Shown: in pieces, positions 46,450-62,344 of the stretch
Layout of the letters: every line of letters starts with the position of its first letter
Numbering within the stretch: the first letter of the stretch is position 1
Assembly: GCA_026545765.1 (NCBI GenBank)
Contig: CM048843.1
Location: 8,021,501 to 8,085,500 of the forward strand
Length of the DNA stretch: 64,000 bases
Direction of reading: 5' to 3'
Source: Plantago major
Lineage: Eukaryota > Streptophyta > Magnoliopsida > Lamiales > Plantaginaceae
Notes under the pieces: model-generated
The model's database searches: none
Seen by the model: the letters and a program-made list of their open reading frames with translations, nothing else
What the model was told of the DNA's origin: nothing
Made by a program: the position numbers and the translations under genes

Positions 46450-49400
46450 AATTTTTTTTTTTTTGAGAGTAATAATAGATTTCATTAAACTTCAGAAACC
46501 TAATACAAAAGTTCATTGGATGTCAAAAGGCAGAACATCAGTTCCCACCCTACTATCAGTTCATTCATATGCTAATCTATGAGCTATCAAGTTTGCTGTT
46601 CTTCGAGCCCAAGTAAAGCAAACAGAATCAAAAACCGTGAGCATACTTTTGGTCACTTCAATCAGATGCCCAATGGACGCAAAGCACTGTTCATTTGACG
46701 CCAATAGATTGATTACCGTAGCACAATCACCTTCGAAAATCACATTATTCCATTGAAAATCACGAGCCATATCTACAGCAAACTTCGCCGCAGCAGCTTC
46801 CGGTTTCCACGCATAGCGCAATTTAACCTGCCTCCACGCAATAATCTTACCAAGATGATCTCTAATCACCATTCCCAGACCCCCACCAGATTGATTAGAT
46901 TTTATCGACGCATCGAAATTAACTTTTATCTCACCCTAGCGGAGGGATCCATCCCATCTTGTCTATTCACCACTGCTGGACTTTTTTGCTTGGAGTAGAA
47001 CAACCGCACTCTATCCATGTATGAAGTGACGAACATAAATGTGGCCTGCGGGTCTTCACCTTTCCCCCTCATGTAGCATCCTATTCCTATTGTACCAAAT
47101 ACTCCAACATGACACAACGAAGAACATAAACTCTTCCTTATTCATGGCTCCCTTAATGGACTGAATCCAATCCCAAACGCAGCTTACATTATAGTGCAAA
47201 GTGAACATGGGAATATTTGCAATTGCCCAATATTGCCGTGCAAAATGACAATCTCTAAAAACATGTAAAGCATCTTCACCCGTGCCCAAACAAACAGGAC
47301 ATTTATCTTCGACATTTATGTGCCGCCTTACAAGAGTGGACTGAAGTGGGAGAGAATCATTCAACAAACGCCATAAAAAATGGCTTTATATATCTTACTT
47401 GGTATCTTGAGCTTCCAAATAAACATCCAATCTCTAACTTGTTGATTACTGGAACCACCATGGACTGCCTCTTCACGCCTTCTCCGCCTGTTTACTTCTA
47501 AGTGATATGCACTGCGAACAGTATATTTTCCATGTGTTGTAAGGTTCCAAATTCGAACATCAGGACTGCTTCTTTCTCCCAAAGGTATTTTCAGTATTTC
47601 ATCAATATCAACCTGCCCAAAAAGATAATCAAGGATTGGCATATCCCACCCCATAGAATCAGGATAAAGTAACATCGAAACCGCAAGAGGACCAGTATTG
47701 TGTAAATTAGGTGTTCGAGGTCTCAAGGTCGCATTCCCCGACACCCAATTATCATTCCAAACATCAATGCTTTCACCATTTCCTACTCTCCACATAATTC
47801 CCTCACTCACTAACTCCCCAGCAACAAAAATCGATCTCCAGGTGAAAGAAGAATTATGCTTAAGATCAGCCTGGAACACATCATGACCCGAAAAATACTT
47901 AGCTTTAAAAATGCGGTTGAGTAAAGAATGAGGGAACTCAATTATCCTCCAAATCTGTTTTCCTAAGAGAGCGAGATTAAACGCTTTTAAATCACGAAAA
48001 CCAACACCCCCATCTCTCTTACGCTTACACATATTCCTCCAATTAACCCAATGCATTTTACCCTTATCTCCATCACCCCACCAAAACTTAGAAATAAGGG
48101 AATTGATTTCCGAAAGGAAAGAATCGGGGAGCTTAAAACAACTCATCACATTGGTCGGAATAGACTGAATGACAGCTTTAATAAGCACCTCTTTCCCCCC
48201 CCTTTTGACAGTAAATTACCTTCAAAGGAATTAATATTTTTCCACACCCTATCTCTAATCCACGCAAAAATCTCTCTTTTATTCCTACCTATAGAAACTG
48301 GCAGCCCAAGATACTTTTTATGCTTATCTACTACTTGGACAGGTAAAATTCCACACACCCTCTGCTTCACCCCTTCATCCGTGTTCCTACTAAAAACCAC
48401 ACTCGACTTCTCCAGATTGATTTCCTGACCCGAAGCTCTACTATAAATCCTAAAAATCCCCATAAGTGCCATAGCAGCTTCCTCAGTTGCTGACAAACGA
48501 CAAGAGTGTCATCTGCAAACAACAAATGAGAAACTGTTGGCGCACCTCGGCTGATCCTCACACCCTTCAAATAACCTCTCCCCTCCTCCTAGGTAATAAG
48601 AGTGCTCAAAGCCTCAGCACAAAAGAGAAACAAAAAAGGAGACAAAGGATTCCCCTGACGAATCCCTCGACTAGGTCTGAAATTTCCGCAAGTACACCCA
48701 TTAACAATTACTAAATAAGAAACAGTGCGTACACAAATCATCACAGTATTAATTAAATGTGCATTAAAACCTAATCTATCCAGTAATTTTTTAAGAAAAA
48801 ACCACTCAACTCGGTCGTAGGCCTTACTCATGTCCAATTTTAATGCCATATGCCCCTCTCTCCCTTTAGTTTTCTGATTAAGGCAGTGATTAACCTCGTA
48901 CGCAACTAGCACATTATCAGTTATTAACCTTGCAGGGATAAAGGCAGACTAGTTTTCACTAACAATTCTAGACATGAAAAGCTTTAGTATGTTCGCTACA
49001 GCTTTGGATGCGATTTTATAAACCACATTGCTCAGACTAATAGGGCGAAATTGAGTAATCAGCTCTGAGGATTTGCACTTTGGGATCAAAACGATATGGG
49101 TATAGTTCAGATTTTCACAAAAAATATTTTCGTTCAAGAAATCTAGGGTAGTTTTTATCACAGAGTTACCAACAATAGGCCAAAATTTTTGATAAAAAAC
49201 TACAGACAAACCATCAGGGCCTGGAGACTTTAAAGGGTGCATATCAAATAAAGAAGTTCTTACCTCCTTTGATGTATGCGGACGAGTCAGCTCCAGGTTC
49301 ATCTGCTGATCCACTCTTGGCACAATAGACTCAAGGGCTGCGTTGACATCATCCATAGAAGAATTACATGACTGGAAGATTCTCTGAAAATACGACACTG

Positions 49401-49605
49401 CAATATCATTCAAGGCCTGCTCATCACACTGCAGCATACCTTGATCGTCTCTCAGACCTTTGATTTCATTAGTATCAGCTCTTTTAGAGGCCTTAGCATG
49501 GAAAAAACGGGTATTTTTGTCTCCGTCCGACATCCAGTGAGCTTTAGCCCGTTGCTTCCACATAGTGTTTTCTCTGGCCAAAATAACTTCTAGTTCTCTC
49601 TAAGG
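46450..49605 (-). mobile_element. 5'-truncated LINE with reverse transcriptase, zf-RVT and RNase H
   Basis: The poly(A) tail is the T run at 46449-46463. On the minus strand the order is: RT start (WMSDGDKNTRFFHAKASKR, SPGPDGLSVVFYQKFW) at 49581-48949; palm motifs [12 protein letters not shown] and [12 protein letters not shown] at 48912-48589; FADDTLV near 48515; thumb (48188-47361); zf-RVT CPVCLGTGEDALHVFRDC near 47300; RNase H GDCATVINLLASNEQCF at 46872-46561. The endonuclease and ORF1 are missing. Frame changes occur near 48930, 48580, 48480, 48180 and 46930. I found no target duplication, so the 5' border (about 49605) is set by where LINE similarity stops. Confidence 0.9.
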
Positions 49606-50071
49606 CGAGTGTACTCGCCGACCAAATATGCACATGCACCATGGGCAAACTGACATAGAACATGAGTGCATTTATGAAGTGCCGTCAACTCTTTCCTTCC
49701 AAGTGCATATGGGTGATCCTGTAAATGGGATCGTACTCTTGTAGACCCTGGACAATCCGGTGGAACAATGACATGTGCATTCAGAATCTACAAAGAAACT
49801 TTTCCTTTAGGAAATGTCGGCCTCTCAGTAGAGTAATCTTCTAATCGTAACTTAGCAAAGTGCTATCGATTTCGGTTAATGTATGTACGTTTATGCTCTT
49901 TCTTTTTTGTTGGTGGATCGGGTGCTTGCAATTTTTGGATGTGGTCGACTACGTGAGGAGTGGCTTGAGCACGTAGGTTGCTAAATTAGAAATAGGAGCT
50001 CGACTTGATGAATCATTACTGGTATTTTCACATTCAATGGTAATTCCATCATCATTGGAACTGGAAGACAT
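49606..50071 (-). pseudogene. PIF/Harbinger transposase (HARBI1/ALP1-like), N-terminal pseudogene
   Basis: ATG at 50071 encodes MSSSSNDDGITIECENTSND, then the frame breaks. Later pieces in other frames read KRTYINRNR, MHMSLFHRIVQGLQEYDPIY and GRKELTALHKCTHVLCQFA, ending GEYTRL. These match in order the start of plant HARBI1/ALP1-like proteins (RxYIxRNRE, MxRxLFLRIVDAL, GLSPLQKCTAAIRxLAYG, DEYLRL). It ends abruptly at the LINE, so the LINE or a deletion removed the catalytic half. TATA-like sequence (CTATAAATATGCC, minus) at about 50200 could be the old promoter. Non-functional. Confidence 0.65.
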
Positions 50072-50249
50072 GTTGCTCATATAGTGGTCAATGAAAGACA
50101 CGCCTCGAGATGTATGTATGAAAAAAAAGAGGTGAAATGGCGAATTTAGAGAGTGTTTTTAGCTAAAGAGTGGAAGAAGGGAGCAAATTAAAGTGTGGCA
50201 TATTTATAGATATCGTGAAAATATGATCGTTGATATATTTTTATATTTT

Positions 50250-50591
50250 AGTATTACATATTTAATTTTTTAAAACTCAAAATTTAAAGAAATAAACAAA
50301 AAAAAAAAAAAAAGATGGGTGAGCTGCTGGCCCATCAAAATCTAATTTGAGAGCCAAGAGTAGATCCAGTTAATCCGAGCCCAATTAATGTGCTATTTGA
50401 CTCATTAATCAGGTACGGTTAGTCCAGTCCAATCACAAGTGTCCGTGTAAATTGTAAAGAAAAGTATAAGTACAAACTAACCGAAAAATAAAAATAAAAA
50501 TCCAATCAGCTACAAATCATCATCATCATCAGTACTAGTATTTATCTCTGTAAAAATCTCAGCTGAAGAAGACAAGAAGAGGCGGCTCGTG
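50250..50591 (+). promoter_or_regulatory. Promoter and 5'UTR of CK2 alpha
   Basis: This is the region between the transposase relic and the CK2 alpha start codon. It contains a CCAATCAGC motif near 50500 and an ATC trinucleotide run (50514-50530) and is AT-rich; there is no strong TATA box. The leader around 50560-50590 is purine-rich (AGAAGACAAGAAGAGGCGG). Confidence 0.4.
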
Positions 50592-56046
<5,455 letters not shown>

Positions 56047-56623
56047 CAGGGTCTCTCAAATATGAAATGCATTTTTTCGTCATTACGGACGTAAACATAG
56101 GAGAGTTACCAACTGCAGTTAACATTCTTCCAACTCTCCTTGGTGATGGACATTGTACATTGCATGACCTAGGTGACTTGTAATGCTAGAACGCTATGGT
56201 GTGGAACTTTTTAATGTGCTGTTTTTAGATTCTTATTGTTATAATTTTATTGTCTAATTTTTCTTGTGTTTATCAGACACTTTGGTTTGCTGTTTGACAG
56301 TATTGACTATAGATGTAAACTATCAACAGTAAGAAATTATTCGCATTAGTAATTGTACTTCTAATTTGAGTTTTTTCTTTTATTCGTTTCTTGAGTTTGT
56401 AGCCACATGCTTCTTTTGTGTCTAACAAGTTGGATGGAATTGAAGACTAGATTAATACAGTAGCACGAAATATATATATTACACGGAAGTTGGAAGACTT
56501 TCAAATGTAAAAAGACAGGAACATCTTAGGTCAATACTGAAACATCTTGTAACAATTCATTTGACGGATTAGACATATAATTGAAGAAACCATAAATCTT
56601 GATCGAACCAGCTTCTTCTTCAC
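56047..56623. other. 3' flanks of convergent CK2 alpha and SERF-type genes
   Basis: The CK2 alpha 3'UTR probably ends around 56200-56260. The rest is the 3' flank of the minus-strand gene at 56624. No other feature seen. Confidence 0.5.
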
Positions 56624-57618
56624 TCATTTCTTCAGGTGCGGGAAACATGCGTAGACATCAGATTTTGGATGTTTTGCATCGGCATGCTCCCTGCATTTCA
56701 CCTCTGAAGTAGTGCATATGAAAGTTTGCATGCAAACTTTGCACTGCAAAACAGATCAAGACTCCCAAGTTATTTGGAATTAACACCCAGGAAACAGCAC
56801 ATGCTGAGCCTTTAGCTCCATTTACAACTGCAAATCTTGATTTATTATGGCAATCTGATACATATCATGATTCAGTAGAGCGATACCACATCATCTTAGC
56901 AATCCATACATGGTGTAAACACTCAAGCTCTCACTACTGAAAGTTACATTAACGCATTTACACCTTTTTCTTCACCAAATGACACATAAATAACAGCATC
57001 TGGCCAACAATGTACACAGGTAGCGTTCCAATGTATTGTAACTTGTAAAGAAATATCACAATTCTACAGAATCAAGCCTTAGATAACTTGATTTGCAGAG
57101 AGTTGTAAACATTTGTGTTTTGCCTCTTTGATAACACAGTCGCAAACATTATGAGATGTTGCAAATTATAGACCTCAGAAATTACATACAGGATTGGGGA
57201 AAACTCTGTGATCCCAAGTATGAATCATTGAAGAAAAGGAAACCAAATACCACTACCTAGTCTAGCAAGCAGATCAAAGGTGTACAAAACCAAACAACAA
57301 CTTGTCATGAATTAAGAAAGATAATTGTAAAAGACAGGGAAGGAGAAAGACAGAACCTGAATTGACATTGCCTTCTTGTTAGTTTCAAGCTGACTTCCTG
57401 CAGACAGTAAAAGTAAAGATCAAGTCTTTGATCAATTTCACCAAAAGGGGTTTTCTCTTTACCCAGGAAATTGGTAAAGAATAAACCTAACTTTGATAAA
57501 CACACACAAGATCAAGATCAAGAAAGAGAAGATAAACTAACAAACCCTTTTGGCCTTTCAGCTTCTCAGCGTTCCTCTCACGAGCCATCTTGGCTTTCTG
57601 GCCATTGCCTCCACCCAT
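56624..57618 (-). CDS. SERF-family small zinc-binding protein (At2g23090-like), 77 aa
   Basis: Three exons: 57618-57546, 57397-57357, 56743-56624, with phases 1 and 0 agreeing. The protein starts MGGGNGQKAKMARERNAEKL, a 4F5/SERF-type basic N terminus. After SQLETNKKAMSIQ it has a zinc-finger-like part CKVCMQTFICTTSEVKCREH, with AKHPK following, and ends CFPHLKK. Size, order and ending match the Arabidopsis protein At2g23090, whose solved structure I recall as zinc-binding. The biological role is not established; related SERF proteins influence protein aggregation in animals. The gene looks intact. Confidence 0.9.
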
Positions 57619-59284
57619 TGCTGCCTGAGCTTATTAGTTGTGTTTGTCTAAATGTCTAGCTGAAATTGTTAAAAGCAAGAAACTCAAGTAGATGCTTGTT
57701 ATATAGTGGAGAAACACAAGTCAAAGAAATGCCACTAGTACACAGCAGATAACTAAATCAATTAATGAAATTGACCTGTTTTTCTTTTTCTGAATTGGAA
57801 TTGTGCTGTAGCAATTAATAAACGAATGGATGGAAGAATTATTGGGTGAGAGAGTTAGGTTGGGTTTGAGTGTTGGCTGATTTGTTCTCTTAGTGCTTGC
57901 TACACGCGTGGCTAGATAATATATACGCGTCTATCACCTCCACTACATAAAACCGTTGTAATCAACTCTATAATCCACCTTTTACAGATACGAGATTAGA
58001 TGGAATTTTAGGAGGATAGACCGTATCTCGGAGATGCCAGAATAAACATCACATATTTTGTTACAAACATCACATATTTTGTTACAAACATTGCAAGTTT
58101 AGAAATGCATGTAATGGATGTTTATTATACACATGATATTTTGATGTAAGACACATTATGTTTGTACTTAACTACATGATGTTGAATTGATCTTTTCGAA
58201 AGACGATATCTCGTAAAAGTTTGTAACAGGATCAATATGAAATGTGTAACTATAAACATTATATACATGTTTAGTCATTCAAATGTAATGTAGGTATGTT
58301 AAACAAATAAAAATTGTTTGTCCATATTACTACAATTATGTTGAGCAAAACAACCTTATAGTTGATTATAACTCATTTTATGGGAGATATTTAGCAAATT
58401 AGTTGATATCCTAAATGGTTTATTGACTATAGAATATAATACGAATAATCTACCTTATTGTTTTTAATTATTTATTCGAAGTTATCTTTTAAATCAGTTT
58501 GGCATCCGTGGTCGTTTGATTATTCCATTGTGCTTTATTTTCACAATGGCATAATCAAACGGCGTCAGATAGTGAATTTGTTTCATCTTTTCCACAATTA
58601 TTCATGTTTAATTTATAGTTAAAGTTAATTTTCTACACTTTGAGGAGTTCTAAGTCATACTATAAATTTACATCGTGTATCAAGGAATCAAGGACATGCT
58701 CAAATTTGAAATCTGATTAGGTCAAATTATAGACTATGTAGGATCATTACAAAGATTAAAGGACAAAATATAATATTATCAAAATATTACATATAAAGGA
58801 ATTTCAAACTTTTTGGATATCATACATGGTTCTGCCCTTGCTTAAAATTTGTTTTACCACGTCTTGCGACATGTATAATTTTGTATGTTAACATAAGGAT
58901 AAAACCATACTCCTGGCAAGATAGTTACTGATGCTTGTAATAATCTCAAGAACTGTACGTTCAGTTTTTATATTGTGACATTTCATCCATGGAGTTTTAT
59001 ATGATCAATCAATTTTCTCTGTCATGATTCTCAAATAAATGAGTCATCATCATATTAGATTCTCAGATGATTTTTCAATTCACGTGGAATATGACATAAA
59101 CTACTATGAACTACTTATATACTTAATTTTCGAATGTAATATTAATATTCATATAAAATCATTATTTTATTGCCATTTCACACTCGTACAATAATTTTAA
59201 AATGGTAATTAATGCTACCACTTATGAATAACAACAAACAAAAACATAGAAAAGAAAAGGAGAAATTAGACAAATGAAAGTTTC
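57619..59284. other. Promoter of the SERF gene, then AT-rich intergenic
   Basis: 57619-57960 is the upstream flank of the minus-strand SERF gene. 58040-58090 has a direct repeat (ACATCACATATTTTGTTACAA twice). No gene seen from 57960 to 59284. Confidence 0.5.
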
Positions 59285-59857
59285 TTAATTTCCAACACCA
59301 AGTCCTTTCCCCATTGCATATCCTGGTTTTGATCCACCATATTGGCCACTTCCACCACCACCACCACCTCCCCCGCCGTTCCCATACCCTGAACCGGATC
59401 CAAACCCAGAGCCACCCCCACCAAAACCACCATTACCCCCCATACCACCCCTTGAGCCGAAACCACCTCCGTTGTCCCATCCTCTACCATTACCAAACCT
59501 GCCACCTCTACCCCAACCAAAGCCTCCACTCCCCTTGTACCCATCTCTACCTGCACCCCCACCAAAGCCCCCGCTCCCTTTGTACCCATCACCTCCACCT
59601 CCAAAACCGCCACCATTTCCTCCACCAAAACCCGACCCATACCCATCTCCTGCACCATTTCCACCTCCACCATCCGCACCCCCATAACTTGCTTTCAAGT
59701 CTCCAAACTTACCAATTCCCAAGCTATTCGAACCTTCTTGGCTATAGCTTGTTGAAAATTGCCTCCCCTCAACAACTACATTGTCATAGAAAACAAGTGA
59801 CATGAACATAACCAAGAAAACAAGACTATAGCAAACCATACTATTAAGCCTCTCCAT
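59285..59857 (-). CDS. Secreted glycine-rich protein (190 aa)
   Basis: I chose the ATG at 59857 because MERLNSMVCYSLVFLVMFMS begins a good signal peptide, with hydrophobic core and likely cleavage near VVVEG-RQF. The ATG 14 codons upstream (59899) would bury it. After a Ser/Gln-rich linker, about 110 residues are Gly-rich with GGFGGG, GYKGSGGFG and GGGGG blocks, broken by Asn, Tyr and Arg; it ends YAMGKGLGVGN. Such GRPs of the plant cell wall give structure or take part in defence signalling; without further domains the exact class is open. Single exon. A TATAAAG box lies at 59956-59962, about 100 bases upstream. Expression would be expected in one or few tissues but the sequence does not say which. 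Confidence 0.85.
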   Translation of the reverse strand: MERLNSMVCYSLVFLVMFMSLVFYDNVVVEGRQFSTSYSQEGSNSLGIGKFGDLKASYGGADGGGGNGAGDGYGSGFGGGNGGGFGGGGDGYKGSGGFGGGAGRDGYKGSGGFGWGRGGRFGNGRGWDNGGGFGSRGGMGGNGGFGGGGSGFGSGSGYGNGGGGGGGGGSGQYGGSKPGYAMGKGLGVGN

Positions 59858-59955
59858 TCTTGGTTCAGTTGAAGCACTTACAATTGGATCAAAATTCAAG
59901 AAAAGTAAGATTAAATTGAAAAGAAAATATGAATTTTAATCCCCCTTTAATTTAC

Positions 59956-59962
59956 TTTATAA
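59956..59962 (-). promoter_or_regulatory. TATA box of the glycine-rich protein gene
   Basis: TATAAAG on the minus strand, 99 bases before the chosen start codon. Confidence 0.6.
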
Positions 59963-61140
59963 GGAATTGTAGATGATGCTAAAATGAGATGACAAGTTGC
60001 TCAAATATATAGGAGCTAGGTTCTCTGTTTAAGGTTTAAAGCTTCTCATGGCTGTGAAGTTACCATGAATATCTTGCCGCATGGAGTAGGTAAAAAGATC
60101 ACTCTGCATGAGTGCAATGTCTACAAAGTACTTATTTCACCATATTGTTCCTTTTACCATTATTACTATAACCATATCCCAAAATCGTATATTGTTACAA
60201 GTTTTAGATGACACCATATAAACTCACCTGGTAAATTATGACAAACTAAGGGGAATTGGGTTTTGTTCATTGTGAAATGGCCCTTAGTTGATTGGCGTGT
60301 ACTATTGACTTCAATTGTAACCGAACTAAACATCCCTCCGCACCCGTACTCTGCATAAATAGATACACTGTTGCACATCATATGTTATATACCACATGTG
60401 ACTGTTAAACATATGTAGAGACACAATTACATATAGTTTGTAAATCGTAAAAGTAAGTTGTAGATACCCTTACTCAAACCATACGACATCATAACATTGT
60501 AACATTGAGATGTGTCACACAATTCGAATGCATCACCTGCTATACACACTATGGCTATTCCTAAGTCATGACATACAGTTTCAAAGCGAGATCACCTCAA
60601 ATTGCAGGATCTAAATTGCATGGATGGTTTATTACATAACGCATGATTATCCATCAATTTTTGTGAATAGGGTACCATAAAATGTTTAAAAGATAAGGCA
60701 AAACTACCAAAATAAGGGGTACAGAATTTGGCTTCGCAAATAATTAGTACCTATTTAATTACATTTTATCCTTTTCTGTCAAGACATCTATAAATTTGAA
60801 GGCCATCTTAATTTGTAGTTCCTATAGAGCCGCAACTCACCAGGTTGCTTTTGCGGCCAGGCGAGTTTGCATTTTTGCTGGCCCCAAAATGTATGTGTCA
60901 CCAGCAAATCCATTGGGACTTTCTCCGACCGGTACCCGACCATGTACTTTTGTCCAAACAAAAAAAAAAAAACCCTTCACGAATTCAGAGAAAGACTCAT
61001 GCGAAATGACAAATTCGCTAGTTCGTTGTAGGGCACATTTTCACTATTTCCAAAAATCTGGCAAACTGCAAACTCATTCTTTAACTCTTCAACTTGTCCA
61101 GTTAACTCCCAGAAGTTTCCAAAACTTCACATAGGTAAAT
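59963..61140. other. Intergenic; nothing recognised
   Basis: AT-rich sequence with short frames and a poly(A) run at about 60961. No domain, repeat pair or exon pattern seen. Confidence 0.5.
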
Positions 61141-61144
61141 TATA

Positions 61145-61343
61145 CTCCAACCGTCCCAAATTCAATTACTCGCGGGCCCGGATACAAATTTTAAGAGAAA
61201 ATTGAATAAAATAGGAGAGATGGTAATAAAGTAGGAGAGATAATGAACAGAATATGAGAGAGATTTTCCATTAAAGTGATGTGAAGTTAAAATCGGGACG
61301 TCTGAAAATGAAATGCGGGAAGTTGAATTCAGGGCGGATGAAG
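61145..61343. mobile_element. Stowaway-like MITE (199 bp), TA flanks
   Basis: It starts CTCCAACCGTCCCAAATTC and ends GAATTCAGGGCGGATGAAG, diverged Stowaway ends, with TA at 61143-61144 and 61344-61345. The inside shares AAAGTAGGAGAGA and GATTTTCCATTAAAGTG with the relic at 20875. Confidence 0.7.
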
Positions 61344-61574
61344 TATTTGGCATGGAGTTTTAGTCCAGTATGAACTTTGTTTCTTACGCACATCAATTCA
61401 CTATAACATATACCCTATACCCTGTAATAACAATATAATTTTTTTTTAAACTCATTTACAATCACCATTATATATAACTATCTATATGTGGCCATTGTAT
61501 TTTAAGTCAAAGTCTCAAATGGTCAAACCAAACCGTGGATCTCTCAAGTCTCACATAGAGTTGTTACGCCAGTC

Positions 61575-61735
61575 GAGCCTTAATTAACGAGGGTTCGGTT
61601 CGGTTCGGCTCGGCTCATCTCGTTAAGGTTTGCTCAATAAGGGAAACTTGCTCAATAAGGGAAACAAGCCGAGCTCGAGCCTCGTATTATGCTCGTTTTT
61701 GTTAACGAGCTCGGCTCGGCTCGTTTAATAACATT
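61575..61735. repeat. GGCTCGGCTCG inverted-repeat relic
   Basis: Clusters of GGTTCGGTTCGGCTCGGCTC and AACGAGCTCGGCTCGGCTCG face each other across about 120 bases, with a TGCTCAATAAGGGAAAC direct repeat between them. This kind of sequence is common in plant hAT/CACTA MITE relics. Borders unclear. Confidence 0.4.
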
Positions 61736-61898
61736 TGTGTCACCTGAGCTTGACCCATATATAGTGGGTAGAGTTACAAGTCAACATTATCTTTGTCTCT
61801 CCTGTGTGATAGCGCAAAGAAAATTTGAAAACTCTTTACCCACCTAGGGTTTCGCTCTAAGTAACGGCTAGTAAGTTGATCTACCAGTAAAAGTGAAA

Positions 61899-62197
61899 AT
61901 GTTGAGAGAAATTACATCTCAATCTCAAATGGCAGAAAAGTTGAGGAAATATACAGCAATCGACAATTCCCGCCCTGATCAAACAGATAACACACAGCTA
62001 GCTCTTTCCCTGAGGTATAAGGACGAAATGAGGAAATTCGAGGAGAAAGAAGAAGAAGAAGAAGAAGAAGAAGAAGAAGAAGAAGAAGAAGATTGTTACA
62101 TTCTCGAGTTTGATCCCAATGATGAATTGAACTTCTCCAAGCTCTCTGTTCTGATCATTCGATTGCTGATGTGCAGTTTGTTGCCAAAAAAGGACAG
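61899..62197 (+). pseudogene. First exon of a RIN13-like plant gene, with a one-base frameshift
   Basis: ATG at 61899 encodes MLREITSQSQMAEKLRKYTA, then a run of Glu from a GAA repeat (62046-62090), then DCYILEFDPNDELNFSKLSV. From about 62150 the frame must change by one base to read SDHSIADVQFVAKKGQ, which ends on a good donor (GGACAG|GTATTG at 62198). The order acidic stretch, ILxFDP, LSKLSV and VAxKGQ before an intron is what I recall from plant proteins labelled RPM1-interacting protein 13. The later Cys-rich exon (CDLCYCYVCD type) is not in the window, because a LINE lies in the intron. So this is a frameshifted, probably silenced copy. Assignment is moderate. Confidence 0.45.
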
Positions 62198-62344
62198 GTA
62201 TTGCTTCTCACTTCCAATTTTCAATTTTCTTTCAGAATATTATACTTAAGTGTTTCTAGTTTTTTGTTGTTCACTTGCAATTTCACCTTTGAACAAATGT
62301 AAAACTTTATATTGGCTATGCACCGTTGACAGAGCGAACTGATA

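Noticed and set aside
59266-59805. Plus- and minus-strand His/Pro- or Val/Gly-rich frames over the glycine-rich gene
   Set aside because: They are other-frame shadows of the GGN-rich coding sequence; only the frame with a signal peptide is plausible.
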